Positions 1 to 24,240 of a DNA stretch of 64,000 nt are shown piece by piece; within the stretch, counting starts at the first letter, position 1, and each line of letters begins with the position of its first letter. Location of the stretch: contig NC_086368.1 in assembly GCF_036324505.1 (NCBI RefSeq), positions 20,314,878 to 20,378,877 of the forward strand. The letters are read 5' to 3'. The translations under genes were made by a program, and so were the position numbers. The notes beneath the pieces were generated by a model that worked only from the letters and a program-made list of their open reading frames with translations, was not told the origin of the DNA and ran no database searches. The DNA comes from Eleginops maclovinus. Taxonomy: Eukaryota; Chordata; Actinopteri; Perciformes; Eleginopidae.

Positions 1-10099
<10,099 letters not shown>

Positions 10100-10172
10100 G
10101 GCTGGGGGGCGAGGGGGCAGGGGAGGGCGAGCCGACGTCAATGCACCGCAGTCCAGCCCGAGAGGTAGAGGA
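10100..10172 (-). other. tfeb: tfeb 5'UTR part of coding exon 1
   Basis: A C/T-rich leader directly upstream of the tfeb ATG, bounded by the acceptor TTTGTCCTCCACAG on the minus strand. It shows that the transcript starts in an upstream exon. Confidence 0.7.
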
Positions 10173-10401
10173 AGCTGTGGAGGACAAAGGAAGTGACAGG
10201 ACAGTGAGAGTTGAGCCCTGAAGAGAGGTAAAGTGAAAACTAAAACATCTCAAAGGTTTATTATTCCTATAGATATTAGCTTTTATATGGATTAATGTTT
10301 TAGTATAATAATATTGAGTGAGGCTCAGTGTCTGAGGGAGTTTATACATAACCAAACCATTGTGCTTTCTGCAAACAATAACATTTACATGAATAAAGAA
10401 T

Positions 10402-10480
10402 TAATTTGATGTTCAAACACATACAATTATCACATTTACAAAGCAAATGTGATAATTGTATGTGTTTGAACATCAAATTA
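10402..10480. repeat. Perfect 36-bp foldback with 7-nt loop
   Basis: Arm 10402-10437 is an exact reverse complement of arm 10445-10480; the loop is ACAAAGC. The stem is AT-rich and has no mismatch or bulge over 36 bp. No ORF is present. Candidates are a recent replication-slippage foldback, a hairpin RNA or an MITE remnant. Confidence 0.95.
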
Positions 10481-11707
10481 AACCATTTAAAAGCAATGAC
10501 TCTTCTATTCAAATTACAGTCTTCAAAAATAAATTTGATATTAATATCTTATCTTTGAAATCACAATCCAGGCCACATTCTGAACAATAACTACCCATTA
10601 ACATCCTCTTCCTTAATTTAAAATAATGGTCATTAAATAGATTACCTTTGTGTAAGCTAACTATAACAGTATTATGTCAACTCAAGTTATGCTAAATACA
10701 TCCTGGTCCTTTCATTTTCGACTGAGATGTGTCTGCTCACAGCTCTGGCTGCAAACATTGTTTTGATGCTTGACCGGTTTTCCACTCACGTGCACTCTAT
10801 TTCACAACTGTATCAAAAGGCACCTTTACAAGTTGTTCAGAGACATGTTGTCAGACCCCAGTCTAATTAAACTATATATACAGTGTTAATATCTTAGCAT
10901 TTGCTACAGTGTCTCCTTCATGTCTGTCTGAGTCTTCATATAAACGGCTCAAGAATAAATCTTTCTCTTTAAAGGGTGTATACTCACCTATGTATTTACG
11001 ATAAACAAACCATAAGGCTTTTAATATCAAGGCGACACAAATGTGTCTATTATCTTTTTAAGAATTAAGAACACTGCCAATAAAAAATACAGTGCAATAT
11101 TTTAAAGTTTTATCAGAAAAAACCTAATAAAGAAAAAATAGCAAACCAATAATCTATCCAACCATACTGTCTCATTTTGTTCCTACAGCTCTTTTTGTGT
11201 CTTTGCAATGCGAGTTGGATTTAAGATCCATTCCAGAAATCAAACAACACAGGAAGCTGTTTTTATATATCAAAGGAGGGTTTTTTCTTGATTTAAAATC
11301 TTTAAACATGCTATTAAAAAAATCAACCAGTCAAAATAAAGCAACAGAGATACAGAATGTGATTTTCTTCTGAATTAGCAAACTAATTGTTGTGATTCGA
11401 GCAAACTAAAGCAAAGTGCATCTCCAGGCCATCTCTGTGTGACATTTTTATATGTATTCTCATTTAAGTTCTATCTGTTTTCTCATGTTTATAAGAGGGC
11501 ACAGGGATGGAGATAAGTGAGAAGTAACACTCTTTGCCACCCCCCCTCCAACTCTATCCCTAAAAAAAAGGGGGTATTGTAAGGTACTTCCTTGATTACG
11601 GTGGGGAAGTCATGTGAGAGTCATGTGGTCTTGTTGTTCTTGGGTGATCATGTGAGCAGAAGGATGATGGGGAACACCCATAAACCCCTTCCAAAACCTC
11701 TGTCTTA

Positions 11708-11876
<169 letters not shown>

Positions 11877-14800
11877 TATTTAAGCATGCACACACAGTGG
11901 GGAATCCCACGATTGACAGTTCCCCTTCTGCAATGACTTGTGATAATCCCCTGCATGACTAAGCACGTCTGAACTTGCAAAGATGTAAAAAAAACATAAA
12001 CATGTTAGGGGCTAGATTTCTAATGTATTATAAAGTCTCTGCTGATGGTAACTGCAGAGAATGCGAGAAACTACATACAGAGGAGCAGGGACAGAGACAT
12101 CAGGGTCTAAACAACCAATCAAAATCTGATTCCTCCAGTCTCTCATCAGTAACACTGTCTGTATATGGTTATAAAGAGAGAAAGACACAGAAAGAAAGAC
12201 AGAGGGAGAGAGAAGACTCATTGTGCATGAGGTACAATAAGAAGGGCAGCTCCTATTGAGGACTGAAGCCGCCTGTTGTCCGAAGTGTACATTTCAGCAC
12301 CCGAGGGGGCACACACTGCCCGCTTTGTGCCCATTGGATGGCCCACATGAAAAACACACTCCCATGCAGAGATACACATCGAAACACACACATTCCAACA
12401 CAAACATGAACCAGAACTTGGACTCGAGCACATCACACAAGCAGCTCCAAACTGCAAAAACTATTAAAATACTCTCCATGAACAAAAAGGAAGGTAGAGG
12501 CTCACTTCTCACAGGAGAGATAACCCTATAGTACCAACAACTACTGTTGCTGTACCATAACCACTGCTAACATCTGGAGCTGTAGACAGGCCCTCTCAAG
12601 ATGTAGCAACAGTAGTTCTATTTCAAAGTTCTTAGGTACACAGACAGAAAAACAATTGTGTTTGCACTGAAACACACACTGAGGTGGAATGCTGCACAGT
12701 GTATTTATAAAGTCAGACAAATGGGGTGATTACATCTCCAAACTCAATCGAGAAGGTAGGAATGCCAACCAAAGGAAGATGTGAGCTCTAATGTGTTTCT
12801 CAAGATCTAAGAATAGACCTCCATGCTGCATAGACTGTAAAGGCCCATGAGACTAAATTTCAAATGCTAATTAATAAGCAACCTCCAAAATGCCTCCGGA
12901 CACAACTGGATAGACCAACCAATGACACAAAGCAACGAGACATGTGACATAGCCCTGAATGATGGAAAAATGTAAACAAACTACATGAGATAAAAAGGTA
13001 TTTTTACTTTGCTTGACAGATCGATCTGCAAGTTCATGTGTCATATTCTTTGGAAGATGCAAATCAATTTGGTCAGGTGGTATTAGAAAACGCGATAGAC
13101 TTCAAAAGAAAATTCCACATCAGCTGCAACCTTCTTAGTTGTTAGGCATCGATGTCGCTCCTCTTAACGATCTTTGTTTCTAACCTGCAATATATCCCCA
13201 TGAACAGTTGTGATTGGACCGTCAGATCTTAAGTTGAGAAACAGACACATTTGCCAGATCAAATCAAACATGAGCTTGCTGATATGTCTTGTTGCAAGGC
13301 AAATAAAATGATGACTGTACATGCTAAGTTTCAGCACTACTTAAAGTCATCCTTATCTACTCCTAAACAGAACATCAGCATCAAAGAACAAAACATAAAA
13401 CACAGCTAAAGTGTGTTTTGCTGTTTGTAGGACACATACAGTATGTGTCACTGGCAGTTTGACTGCAGACGTAGCGGCTACGTTAGCATAACACCATCTA
13501 ACTTTCCAACACATCTGAAGCTTTAAGTGGCTATATGTGTATCACGCAGCCTTCAAGTGTGACTAAGCCATGATACACAAATAAACGCAGTGACAGGATA
13601 TCACTTCAACATATCATATGGTGACACACTGCTACCAGGCAGCATGGTCTCCCACATGGGCCTTCCCATTGCCTGGCATCCACTGGGGTAAGCAGCAGGC
13701 ATCTGTGACGCAGTAAGAGCACACAGTGGTCATTGTGTGTCCAGCGCTGTGATGTCACAGCCCCTTCACTTCAAACACTGACAGCCAGTGAGAGGATGTA
13801 GAGCGGAGGAAGCCCGGATCACAGGTCATCTCTGGATTGTGCCACAGATTAGTCACAAACATATGTGCCAACAATAAGACGACAATGGAAACATGGAATA
13901 CATTAAAGATGCTGTGCTTGGCTTCGTTTCTATACATACATGTGCAAAGTGTGACATATAGATGATCAAAGACACAAACACACCAGTACACACACTTGGG
14001 GGCAGTGTGGGGCCTTGCCACCTGTGCTTAGAGACATGGTGTTAATTTGTGGAGTGTTTATTTTTAGAATGGACTGTGCCATGCCAAGAAAGGCCTTTTC
14101 AATGGCCAACTTTGAGCAGCTACATAAGGGATGTGAACATACGCGCATTAACTGAGATGCTCTCCCACAACAAAGTATGTGTATATCCACATGTATGTGG
14201 CCACAGCTGCTTTGCAGATTTCAAAGATAATTTACATGTCATCTGCACTAAAGTGTAAAGACGACCCAGAAGAGCATTTGTACTGCTTTGCAGGGATTAT
14301 TACCCACCTCTATCATAACAAGTATTGACTATGAATTTCCCTTTTAAATAGCCGTCTGGTTTTTTACTTTTTTAGCAGAGGACTGCTTTGGACTTTATTT
14401 GTAGAATTTACAGTCACATTGAAAAGGCATTTGGGACAAGCACAGAAACAAATTGTATTATGTTATATTATTAATTGATTTCTGATGCTTACAGCATTTT
14501 GGCACAGCGAGTAAGCATTCAATACAATACATTTGGTGCGTGTATTCGGCTTGGCCTGCTCTGACACACACACACACATCAGAAAAATTGTTCAAGAAGT
14601 TAAACCCCAGTCATGGCTGGGTAAGGAGAAAGTTAAGTTATTCTTGGCAGAAAAAAATAAAAGCAAGCCTTTGAATAAATCACTTTGGCTGCTTTACTAC
14701 CACTAATTTCAGGTTATTAAATTATAAGTCTAGTTTTCTGTTAATATGACAGCTTTTACAAGTAACACTGCTTTTTGCATGTTACAAGCCATTTCATCAC

Positions 14801-15587
14801 TGCACATGCGCACTCACACAACACACACCCTTTCCGCATTAAGCTATCGGTCTGCCTGCTCTAATGACTAAAATAACCCCTCTGCTCTCTGTTCTCCTTT
14901 TCAGGAACACCCTGTTCCCCTGAGCCACGGTGTGTTTTACTTGTTTTGTTTTTGTGCATGCGTGTGCGTGTGTATGTGTGAGCAGTTAGGGGTTAGAGTA
15001 GGACATGTACAAAAAAAGGTAAGTGTGCATGTGGGTTACTGCTCTACAGTGTCTGTCTGCTTTTGAGTAGACACTGATCGCACACACTGATCGGGGAAGG
15101 TTGGTAGGATTATGTGACATGGCTGGCATGGCAAGTATGGACTCCTTACCCCTTCCTCTTTGAACTCACACATACACACACATGCGCACACGCGCACAGC
15201 TGTATCACTTGGCGACAGAACACTATTCGGACATGCAGACAGAAAGTCAGATCATTTTCAAACACTCAGGATTGGTATTCTGCTGGGTCAATTGCTGCTT
15301 TAAATATATAAACAGTCATGTTTATAAATAAATAATCTGTCATGTTATATGTCAACTTCACATCTGTATTAATTGCAACAGAAACACATAAGATCACACA
15401 GGGGTTGTGTTTGCACACCAGAGTGTATAGGGTTACGGGAAATATTGATTCCCATTTATATTTAAGTCATTTATATCAGGATAGCCTGCTGTGAAAATGC
15501 ACTGCTCCACAATCACTATTTCTACATTATAATATAGCAGCACATTGGTGCACAGAGACAGACACATATAGACACATGTTAAATTAC

Positions 15588-15680
15588 CTTTTTTAGAGGA
15601 AAAATTGTTCACAACGGGGGAATACACTCTGCTTATGCTGCCGACTACATGTCTTGATGATGGAGAAAGTTGATTGCAAT
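15588..15680 (-). other. Candidate alternative 5'UTR exon of tfeb
   Basis: On the minus strand a strong pyrimidine tract and CTGCAG acceptor (intron side from 15681) is followed 93 bp later by a GTAATT donor. No long frame crosses it, so it would be untranslated leader. Mammalian TFEB has several alternative 5' exons, but this one rests only on splice signals. Confidence 0.3.
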
Positions 15681-17657
15681 CTGCAGGGGAGGTCGGGGAG
15701 TGCGGAGAGAGATGAAGATAGGCGATGGAGGTGGAATGAAGAGGATACAAACAAAACAGACAAAAAGAAAGAAAGAAAAGGTGGTTAGTTATCAAATGTA
15801 ACAGTGAATAATGGATGAATGTAATTAATAGCTCGAACATAAATCACAACGATTTAGCTTGAGTCGGGAAGTAAAACAGAGGAGGCAGTGAAGTGTTCAA
15901 GGGGGGAAGCAGCAGGTGTGCAACACACACTTAATAACTTAAAACATAAGAGTTTCCACAGCGGAAACGAAGGGAGCAACAGACCATGGTTAGACCTTGG
16001 TATACACTCACTAAATAAAGGTGTATTCTGTTGACGGAGACAACTTTGATTCAGGTTTTTATGAATATGCCAAATTGTTGCTTTTCTTTTACATCATGGT
16101 GTTGAAACCAAGTACTCAGAAGTAATCGATTAAAAAGAAAGCCTCTTCTTGTTAGTAGCATGGTTAAGGTAAAGCGCTGGATATATAGCAGCTGCTGTAA
16201 AACGACCGGTGACCTTAGATTTTTGGTAGACCCGAGGAGAATAGAAACGTATGAGTAATTTACAGGCATACAGAGTTCACAGCGCAACATTTCTGCACAG
16301 TCACAAACTTTCTGAAGGTCATCGGGATACATCACCATAACTTGTCAACAATGTGTGTGAATCACTATGCCTGTCACCTTGTAAACACAGTCTAAAAATA
16401 GCTGATCAAGATAGACCCTTGCCCAGAGTGAAAATGTCCACGCTGCTCTCCTCAGGACACTGTGGTTCACAGATCATAGAGAAGGGAGCGCTGTGAAATT
16501 AGCATGGAAAGCACAACACAACATTGTAAGCACCAAAACACTTTGAGCCATATCAAATCAAAGTACAACATAAGGAGATTACAGGAAAGACAATAGACCT
16601 GCATCATCAAGTATGACCACAATGCATCACTTCCCCTTTTTGTCCATACGTTTTCACAACTCCTAGTTTTGTCAGTGATGAAGAAACTTCCTCTGCAGGA
16701 AACCCAAGGAAAGAACCTAGAGCTATTTCTGTTACATCACTTATTTTATATGCAAATTCATTGCTTTTCATTCATCAATCATACAATACCCCAATAATTC
16801 AAACGAAAAGTAAATGCTGAGGTAAGTGATGTTATCAGATCATGAGATGTAATCACATTCACTCATCCTGTTTTGTCACAGGTTGTGGTGCTAATTCTGT
16901 CCCAAGGAAACATCTCTCAACTATCTGACCTCAGTTTACATTGTGTATTCCTTAAATAGATGCATTTTGACAGACAACATTAGAACATTGGAGAACTGTT
17001 TTTTTGTATTTTCATGATTTAACTTTCATTGTGTCCCCACCAGACCGCCACAGAATCAGTAGTATCACTCTGACATTATGCCTCCACTTAATAAACATGC
17101 GCATAATAAACAAACAATGCCTCTAGATCCTATTTCTTTTTTGGGAAGGTCAAAACGCAACGTAACACTGTCAGAAGCAATTCAAACAATACTGCTTCTG
17201 TTGCTGTTCACATTTACAAGGAACTTCATGTTACAAAAAACAGATATGCACAGACATGTTTACTTTCATTTCTGATCCAACTGCAAGTCGGTTTGAAGTG
17301 AGCTCATATTGACAGCTCCTATTACACAGCCAGGCATTTAGAAACACTGATACTTATACATAAAGTATAAAGAGAATGTATAAACTTAGATCCTTACCAG
17401 CAACTGTCCAACTATCCCAAAGACAACATAATGTACCAAAGAGATATTTGCTCCTCCACGTGCTTATACACACACTCTCTGACAAGGACACACAGTTGTT
17501 TGCTGGCAGGGCTGAACTAACTAGTGCATTCATATGCCGGTTCAGTGGTTGTGAGGACACTCCTCCCTCCTCAGGCAGAGCTGCAGTAAGCTGGGTGACA
17601 GTCACTCTTAGTCACCTTCATTCCCTTCCTATAACCACAAGCTCAGCTTCCTATTCC

Positions 17658-17712
17658 TCCTCCTCCTCCTCCTCCTACTCATTTTTCTTCTCCTCCTCCT
17701 CCTCCTCCTCCT
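17658..17712. repeat. Interrupted (TCC)n array
   Basis: Two blocks of TCC triplets separated by a short T-rich stretch, in the tfeb 5' intron. Confidence 0.9.
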
Positions 17713-20700
17713 CCCCCTTCCCCTAAATTAGCCTGAATGTCATGGTCTGGGGCAACAACAACGGGAGCCCTGTGTGCAGGAAACTCATCTCTCTCTCCAT
17801 TTTTTTACCGTCTTTCGTTTTAATGTGGAACTCCTCCTTCCGTCCAGATCCCGTCTTAAAGCAGTGATCACAATTTAAGTACAGGAACCCCAACATCAAG
17901 CATGCATAACCACCAATAGATCTTAATGGAAATTCCTGATTTTTTTGTGCATGTGTTATCCGAAACGTTACGGCAGTGAATCAGTATCTTTACTTCTTTA
18001 ATTGCCCTTCCACGCAGTCTGTCACTCAACCTCCCACACGCAACGTACATACAAACCTGCATGCTTAGATGGTGACATGGTTATGTTCTGAGATTCAACA
18101 GATAACTAAGTCTTCACACAATACCAAGAACAGGAAATGGCTATTTATTTTCATCCATATTCAAGGTAAATATTGCTATATTTTAATGTCAGTATTGTTT
18201 TCTTAAAATAGCTTTTTATCAATTGTTTATGTATGAACCAAAAACACCAAGGCAAATTATTTGTATGTGTTGAGCAATAAACCTATATCTGATTCTGATA
18301 TCTGTGTCCGTTCAGTAGTAGTTATAACACTCTTATGCCATTTAGTAATAAAAAGAAAGGTTTCTTAGTAAGATATTTGTCATCAGATACTGAATGTCAC
18401 GGTCCATGTGTTGGAGATTATTCAGCAGGCGTTTAGAATCACAGCATAAATAGAATGACTGATAGAATCGGATTTTAGTGCATTTCAGGGACGTCACTGA
18501 TTAGTTTCAACATTGTGCAAGTGACTACACAAGAGATTATATTTTAGAACAATCGAGATGTTACAATGCAGTGTAGATCACATTGTCAACTTACACTAAA
18601 AGGTTTACTTTAAGTATACTACTATATTAATAATAGAATATTGTTACAGCTGTTATGAATCCAAGCTATTGTCACATTCAAACACAAAGTGATATCTGTA
18701 TGCAGGTAACTACAGATTTTAAAGTGTGTTATATCCATCTGGTTGTAGTTTTTATTTTATAGTCACTGATGAAAAGTTTTTACTCCTATATAAATTCTAC
18801 TTCGCTTGTAAAGTGGAACTATAAGAATGTGTGTTTACTTGTCAGAGATTTTAATAAATCAAACAGTAGTCACAATCACTTCTCCCTATGACCTCCTTCA
18901 TGCTAGTGCATCTTTTTTTTTACGTCAGCACAGGCAACAACTCAAACACAGTACAACATTCAAAACTGCGATTTGCCAGGTTTTCCTTATCATGTGTCGT
19001 AATGCAACAGGACAATGACTTCTACTGTTGCGCCAAACATTGTAAATCTGTGAACCACTCATTCTAACTCACTGTTGGCTAATTAAACCAGAACACGGTG
19101 TCCAGCTATAAAATGAAGTGCAAATCAATGCATCTGCCTCGGGTTGCAACACACATGTCCGCACACATGAAGGCCAAATGCATAGCGTGTGCAGCTGCTT
19201 GTTTGGCAGATCATTTGTGTGCAATAAGTTAATAAGACTCTTCCATCACTATGTAACCCAAGTATGAGTTCCCTTCTGATTAGCACCCCTCCATCTCAAC
19301 TCTCCGACACCATCCTGTATCTCTGAATGCAGGAACACAAACACTGGTATCAAAGTGCCACTCAGCTTGTTGTGCCTATCAGAGCAGAGGAGAACACTGG
19401 CCAGCATGGTTCATCAGTACCCGGCTGACAAGCTTTCCTTGTTTGTACACAAAGCATTCAAAAGCGGGCCAGCTCCAGTTCTCATAGTGGCCCCAGTGTA
19501 TTTACTGGGTTATTTTGGTCCAGGGGCCGGGCTCCTTAGCTTATTGGTTGAAAAATATTTGATACTGTTGCGTCAGGCCAATCATAAGGCGTATGTGTAG
19601 GAGGGGAAATCGTCGACCAGGACAGCCTTGTACTCTTTTGACAATGGCCTCCCAAGACCAAAACACACACATGCACACATACGTCCACATGCACACACAC
19701 TTCACCGAAGACCCTCTTCAACTTGTCTGTAGGACATGCTTTACTCCCTCTGTTACTATGGTTGCAAAGAGGTTGCACAAAAACATAGACAGTGGTTGTA
19801 GCTGTATTGAAAGTGTTGGTCAACTGTGATGATATGTTTTAGTGAGGTTAAATCCAGCTGTGCTAAGGACAAACAGCAGCGTCGATATGCCAACACACCT
19901 TATAGCAAAGGTACAGGCAATGGGTCTACAATCTATATTATATTATTATTTGTACAGTATGTTTACCTAACATTTTGTGAGTACAATAATTATAAATACT
20001 GCATAACATTGTATACACATTATCCTCTGAATCAAACATACTGTATATATGTGAACCTTTTTAGTTAAAGATATTTTAGTTCAAACAATTCTTGGCCAGA
20101 AAATTCATATGACAAATAACCTTTCCTAACGTGCAACATGATATGACCTTAGGTGATCTCAAGTTGTGTGCTTGAGAATTAAGCCTGCTTCTGTTTAAAT
20201 CATAAGCAAATACATTAACCTGAATACATAAACCGTTGTTATAAATCAATAGAAGGTATATGTTTTATGAGGTGGCTCTTTTTGTTGTACCTCGATAAGT
20301 TTTTATTAAACATTGCATATATGTGTAATTGATACACATACACAAGTATCAAACGTTGATATTATAAGGACTGCTGTGGCTGGACGTTTCAATCAAAATG
20401 CACTGAGCCATTCAATTTTTATTTTAAGATAACCCTAGGTAACATTAGTTCAATGTCATTAATACTGAGTAAACAAAAGTGAATCTATGAGTGCGTTTGC
20501 GTGCGATGGACAGAAAGCAGAGCAATAACCAGCCAACCAGAAGTACAGCATTTCTGTTTTTGTATTGAGTGAGATTTACTATGTACAGTGAAATGGCATG
20601 GAAGGCATTTGGGAGATAACACAAAAATTCATTTTAGTACGGCTGCCACACACCATAACCTGTTCTTAGCAATACACTCTCCTTGGCCGTCTTTCTCTCA

Positions 20701-20811
20701 ATCTGTGTCTGTCCTGTTTTCATTCTCAACTGATAGGCAAGTTGAAAACTAATTACCATCAGTATGAAGAATGCGAATGCCTTTTAGCCCTTCAGTCTTT
20801 TGAGAAGAAGC

Positions 20812-20843
<32 letters not shown>

Positions 20844-20946
20844 GGGAGAGCAAAGAAGGTACCAAACAATTGAAAACACGTGAAACAAGAGTTCAAGGAG
20901 AGGTCAAGTCAACGAGTATCAATAAGATAAGTTTACAAGAGACCAT

Positions 20947-21083
<137 letters not shown>

Positions 21084-22834
21084 CAGATCAGCATCCATTT
21101 CTTGTCCTCTGACCAAATATGGGGCCATTTTTTGATTAAGCAGTGCAGACAAAGGAATGCTGTGTCTCTACACACAGCACACACATACAACCTTATACAG
21201 TAGATCACTACATTTCCTCCGCAGAGGATTCTTCCACTGACTACAGCTAACCCTAACAGGGGGAGGAGATTGTCCAATAAAGATTTCAATAAACTTGGGC
21301 AGAGTACAGTGATGCTACTAAAGGTGCATATCAGCGTTACTTATCCCAGCCAGTAACAGCCCTTTAAAAATAAAGAGAGAGCCAGCTATCCATTTTAGAA
21401 GGATCATCCATTTAGTTCCTCAACTGTGCAGTTATATCACACTGGTTTATATAAGCGATCTCCATTAAGACCACTTTAATTTTTTTGTCTCCTCTGGAAA
21501 TAACTTATCTGGACAAGATCACAAAATAAGTCATGCCACTTAATTCAACCATTACAACAGTGTTTGTTGATTTTTAAAGTGCAAAAGTTCCTCCTTCTTC
21601 CTCTTTATGTACACAAACACTTTATATTTATATATGTATTGCTGTTCAAATCACATGCAATTTAAAAAATGATTCTGGATTATTGATTAGTTCCTGGGCT
21701 GCTGCAGTGGGACCCTAAAATATGTCCTATTTCAGACTACTTAGTCAGTTTAAAACAAAAATATTGACATTGAAACAACTTTGATGACAAAATGAAAATC
21801 ATAGGAAGTGTCAGCTTAGTTAAGGCACAAAAATATGCATATTTCTAAATTCACCAGTGTGAACTAAAGATAGAGGCAGGTCTAGAGGCTGGATTCAAGA
21901 GAGTAAATATTGTAGGTAGACTTAAAAGAGCCACAGCGAAGGACTGATCTTCATTTACCTTCAGCAAACAAACAGCTTCAAGATTAACTAGGCTACAACC
22001 TGTAACATGAAGGGAATGTTGGTGTTATAAGGCTAATGAGTCAAAGGAAGGAGCAAACATTTAAAGAATCTTGTAAAATTATATTTAACAAAGACAAGCC
22101 TCAACAGCCTAAACAGAACTGTACTTTTAAATGATCAACAGGAAACACTTAAAGCAATGCAACCTTCAATATGCCCAAGGTAGCTAATAGCAATGTGAAG
22201 TAGGACAGTTGTCCATCTTAACTGAATAGGTTGATACGATAACAGGTCAAATTCCAGTTCAAATGTCCCGGCATTATAACTAACCCCATGAGTAAGACAT
22301 CATTTCCCAACCAAAGACAAAAGATCAAACATGACAGTATTCGCCCAGTCATGTCATGATTCATCAGTGGGTTTATTTTAAATATCATCATATGAAACTA
22401 GACTGACATGTATCAAAACTGAAATATAAGGTTGAAACAACCTTACTGTTTTTATTCCCATTAGTCTACAACCACTGGAAAGAATACTAGGAATAAGGAT
22501 AATGGAAAACCTGTTTGAGAAGAGCCCAGAGGGCATTTTATTGAGGGAGCGCAGAGTTCATACAAGAGTGAGAGGGAGTGTTCTGTCGCACACACTTACA
22601 ACAGCAATGCCGACTGTTGAAAATCACTTTTTTGTGGTTCGGGGGGGATTAGAAGCAGACAAAAAAAAATAATCTATCTTCAACACTGTATTGAGCCTTG
22701 AAAACGAATATTCCTGAAGCAAATCAGAATTATTTTAGGATATTCTACAAAACACAGGAACACTGTCTTAAAAGAAGGGAAACTGCAATATAAGAGTGAG
22801 ATCATTATGCATATATATACAGTATATATACATA

Positions 22835-23035
22835 CAGTGGGGCAAAAAAGTATTTAGTCAGCCACCAATTGTGCAAGTTCTCCCATTTAAAAAGATGAGA
22901 GAGGCCTGTAATTTTTATCATAGGTATACTTCAACTATGAGAGACAAAATGAGAAAAAAAAAATACAGAAAATCACACTGTAGGATTTTTAAAGAATTAA
23001 TTGGTAAATTCCTCGGTAAAATAAGTATTTGGTCA
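22835..23035. repeat. Left inverted repeat of the Tc1 element
   Basis: Pairs with 24241-24440. The outer and inner direct repeats (GTATTTAGTCA and GTATTTGGTCA) are the likely transposase-binding sites. Confidence 0.9.
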
Positions 23036-23201
23036 CCTACAAACAAGCAAGATTTCTGGCTCTCACAGACCTGTAACTTCTTCTTTAAGAGGCTCCTCTG
23101 TCCTCCACTCGTTACCTGTATTAATGGCACCTTTTTGAACTCGTTATCAGTATAAAAGACACCTGTCCACAACCTCAAACAGTCATACTCCAAACTCCAC
23201 T

Positions 23202-24224
23202 ATGGCCAAGACCAAAGAGCTGTCAAAGGATACCAGAGACAAAATTGTAGACCTGCACCAGGCTGGGAAAACTGAATCTGCAATAGGTAAGCAGCTTGGT
23301 GTGAAGAAATCAACTGTGGGAGCAATTATTAGAAAATGGAAGACATACAAGACCACTGCTAATCTCCCTCGATCTGGGGCTCCATGCAAGATCTCACCCC
23401 GTGGGGTCAAAATGATCACAAGAACGGTGAGCAAAAATCCCACAACCACACGGGGGGACCTAGTGAATGACCTGCAGAGAGCTGGGACCAAAGTAACAGA
23501 GGCTACCATCAGTAACACACTACGCCGCCAGGGACTTAAATCCTGCAGTTCCAGACGTGTCCCCCTGCTTAAGCCAGTACATGTCCAGGCCCGTCTGAAG
23601 TTTGCTAGAGGGCATTTGGATGATCCAGAAGAGGATTGGGAGAATGTCATATGGTCAGATGAAACCAAAATCGAACTTTTTGGTAAAAACTCAACTCGTC
23701 GTGTTTGGAGGAGAAAGAATGCAGAGTTGCATCCAAAGAACACCATACCTACTGTGAAGCATGGGGGTGGAAACATCATGCTTTGGGGCTGTTTTTCTGC
23801 AAAGGGACCAGGACGACTGATCCGTGTAAAGGAAAGAATAAATGGGGCCATGTATCGTGAGATTTTGAGTGAAAACCTCCTTCCATCAGCAAGGGCACTG
23901 AAGATGAAGCATGGCTGGGTCTTTCAGCATGACAATGATCCCAAACACACCGCCAGGGCAACGAAGGAGTGGCTTCGTAAGAAGCATTTCAAGGTCCTGG
24001 AGTGGCCTAGCCAGTCTCCAGATCTCAACCCCATAGAAAATCTTTGGAGGGAGTTGAAAGTCCGTGTTGCCCAGCGACAGCCCCAAAACATCACTGCTTT
24101 AGAGGAGACCTGCATGGAGGAATGGGCCAAAATACCAGCAACAGTGTGTGAAAACCTTGTGAAGACTTACAGAAAACGTTTGACCTCTGTCATTGCCAAC
24201 AAAGGGTATATAACAAAGTATTGA
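23202..24224 (+). CDS. Tc1 transposase, apparently intact
   Basis: A 340-residue frame, the usual length for Tc1 transposases, with no stop or frameshift. It binds the inverted repeats and carries out cut-and-paste transposition at TA sites in the nucleus. Residues about 1-110 form the paired-like double helix-turn-helix. The catalytic triad is Asp153 (WSDET), Asp244 (QHDNDPKHT) and Glu279 (NPIENLW), giving the DD34E spacing. The GHGGG-type glycine box reads KHGGGN at 186-191. The linker motif that is usually GRP-like reads RSGAPC at 57-62, a possible weakening change. Whether it is active cannot be told from one copy. Confidence 0.95.
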   Translation: MAKTKELSKDTRDKIVDLHQAGKTESAIGKQLGVKKSTVGAIIRKWKTYKTTANLPRSGAPCKISPRGVKMITRTVSKNPTTTRGDLVNDLQRAGTKVTEATISNTLRRQGLKSCSSRRVPLLKPVHVQARLKFARGHLDDPEEDWENVIWSDETKIELFGKNSTRRVWRRKNAELHPKNTIPTVKHGGGNIMLWGCFSAKGPGRLIRVKERINGAMYREILSENLLPSARALKMKHGWVFQHDNDPKHTARATKEWLRKKHFKVLEWPSQSPDLNPIENLWRELKVRVAQRQPQNITALEETCMEEWAKIPATVCENLVKTYRKRLTSVIANKGYITKY

Positions 24225-24240
24225 GATGAACTTTTGTTAT

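Noticed and set aside
23183..23851. 222-residue open frame on the minus strand
   Set aside because: It is the antisense shadow of the Tc1 transposase, whose plus-strand frame has the full catalytic motif set.
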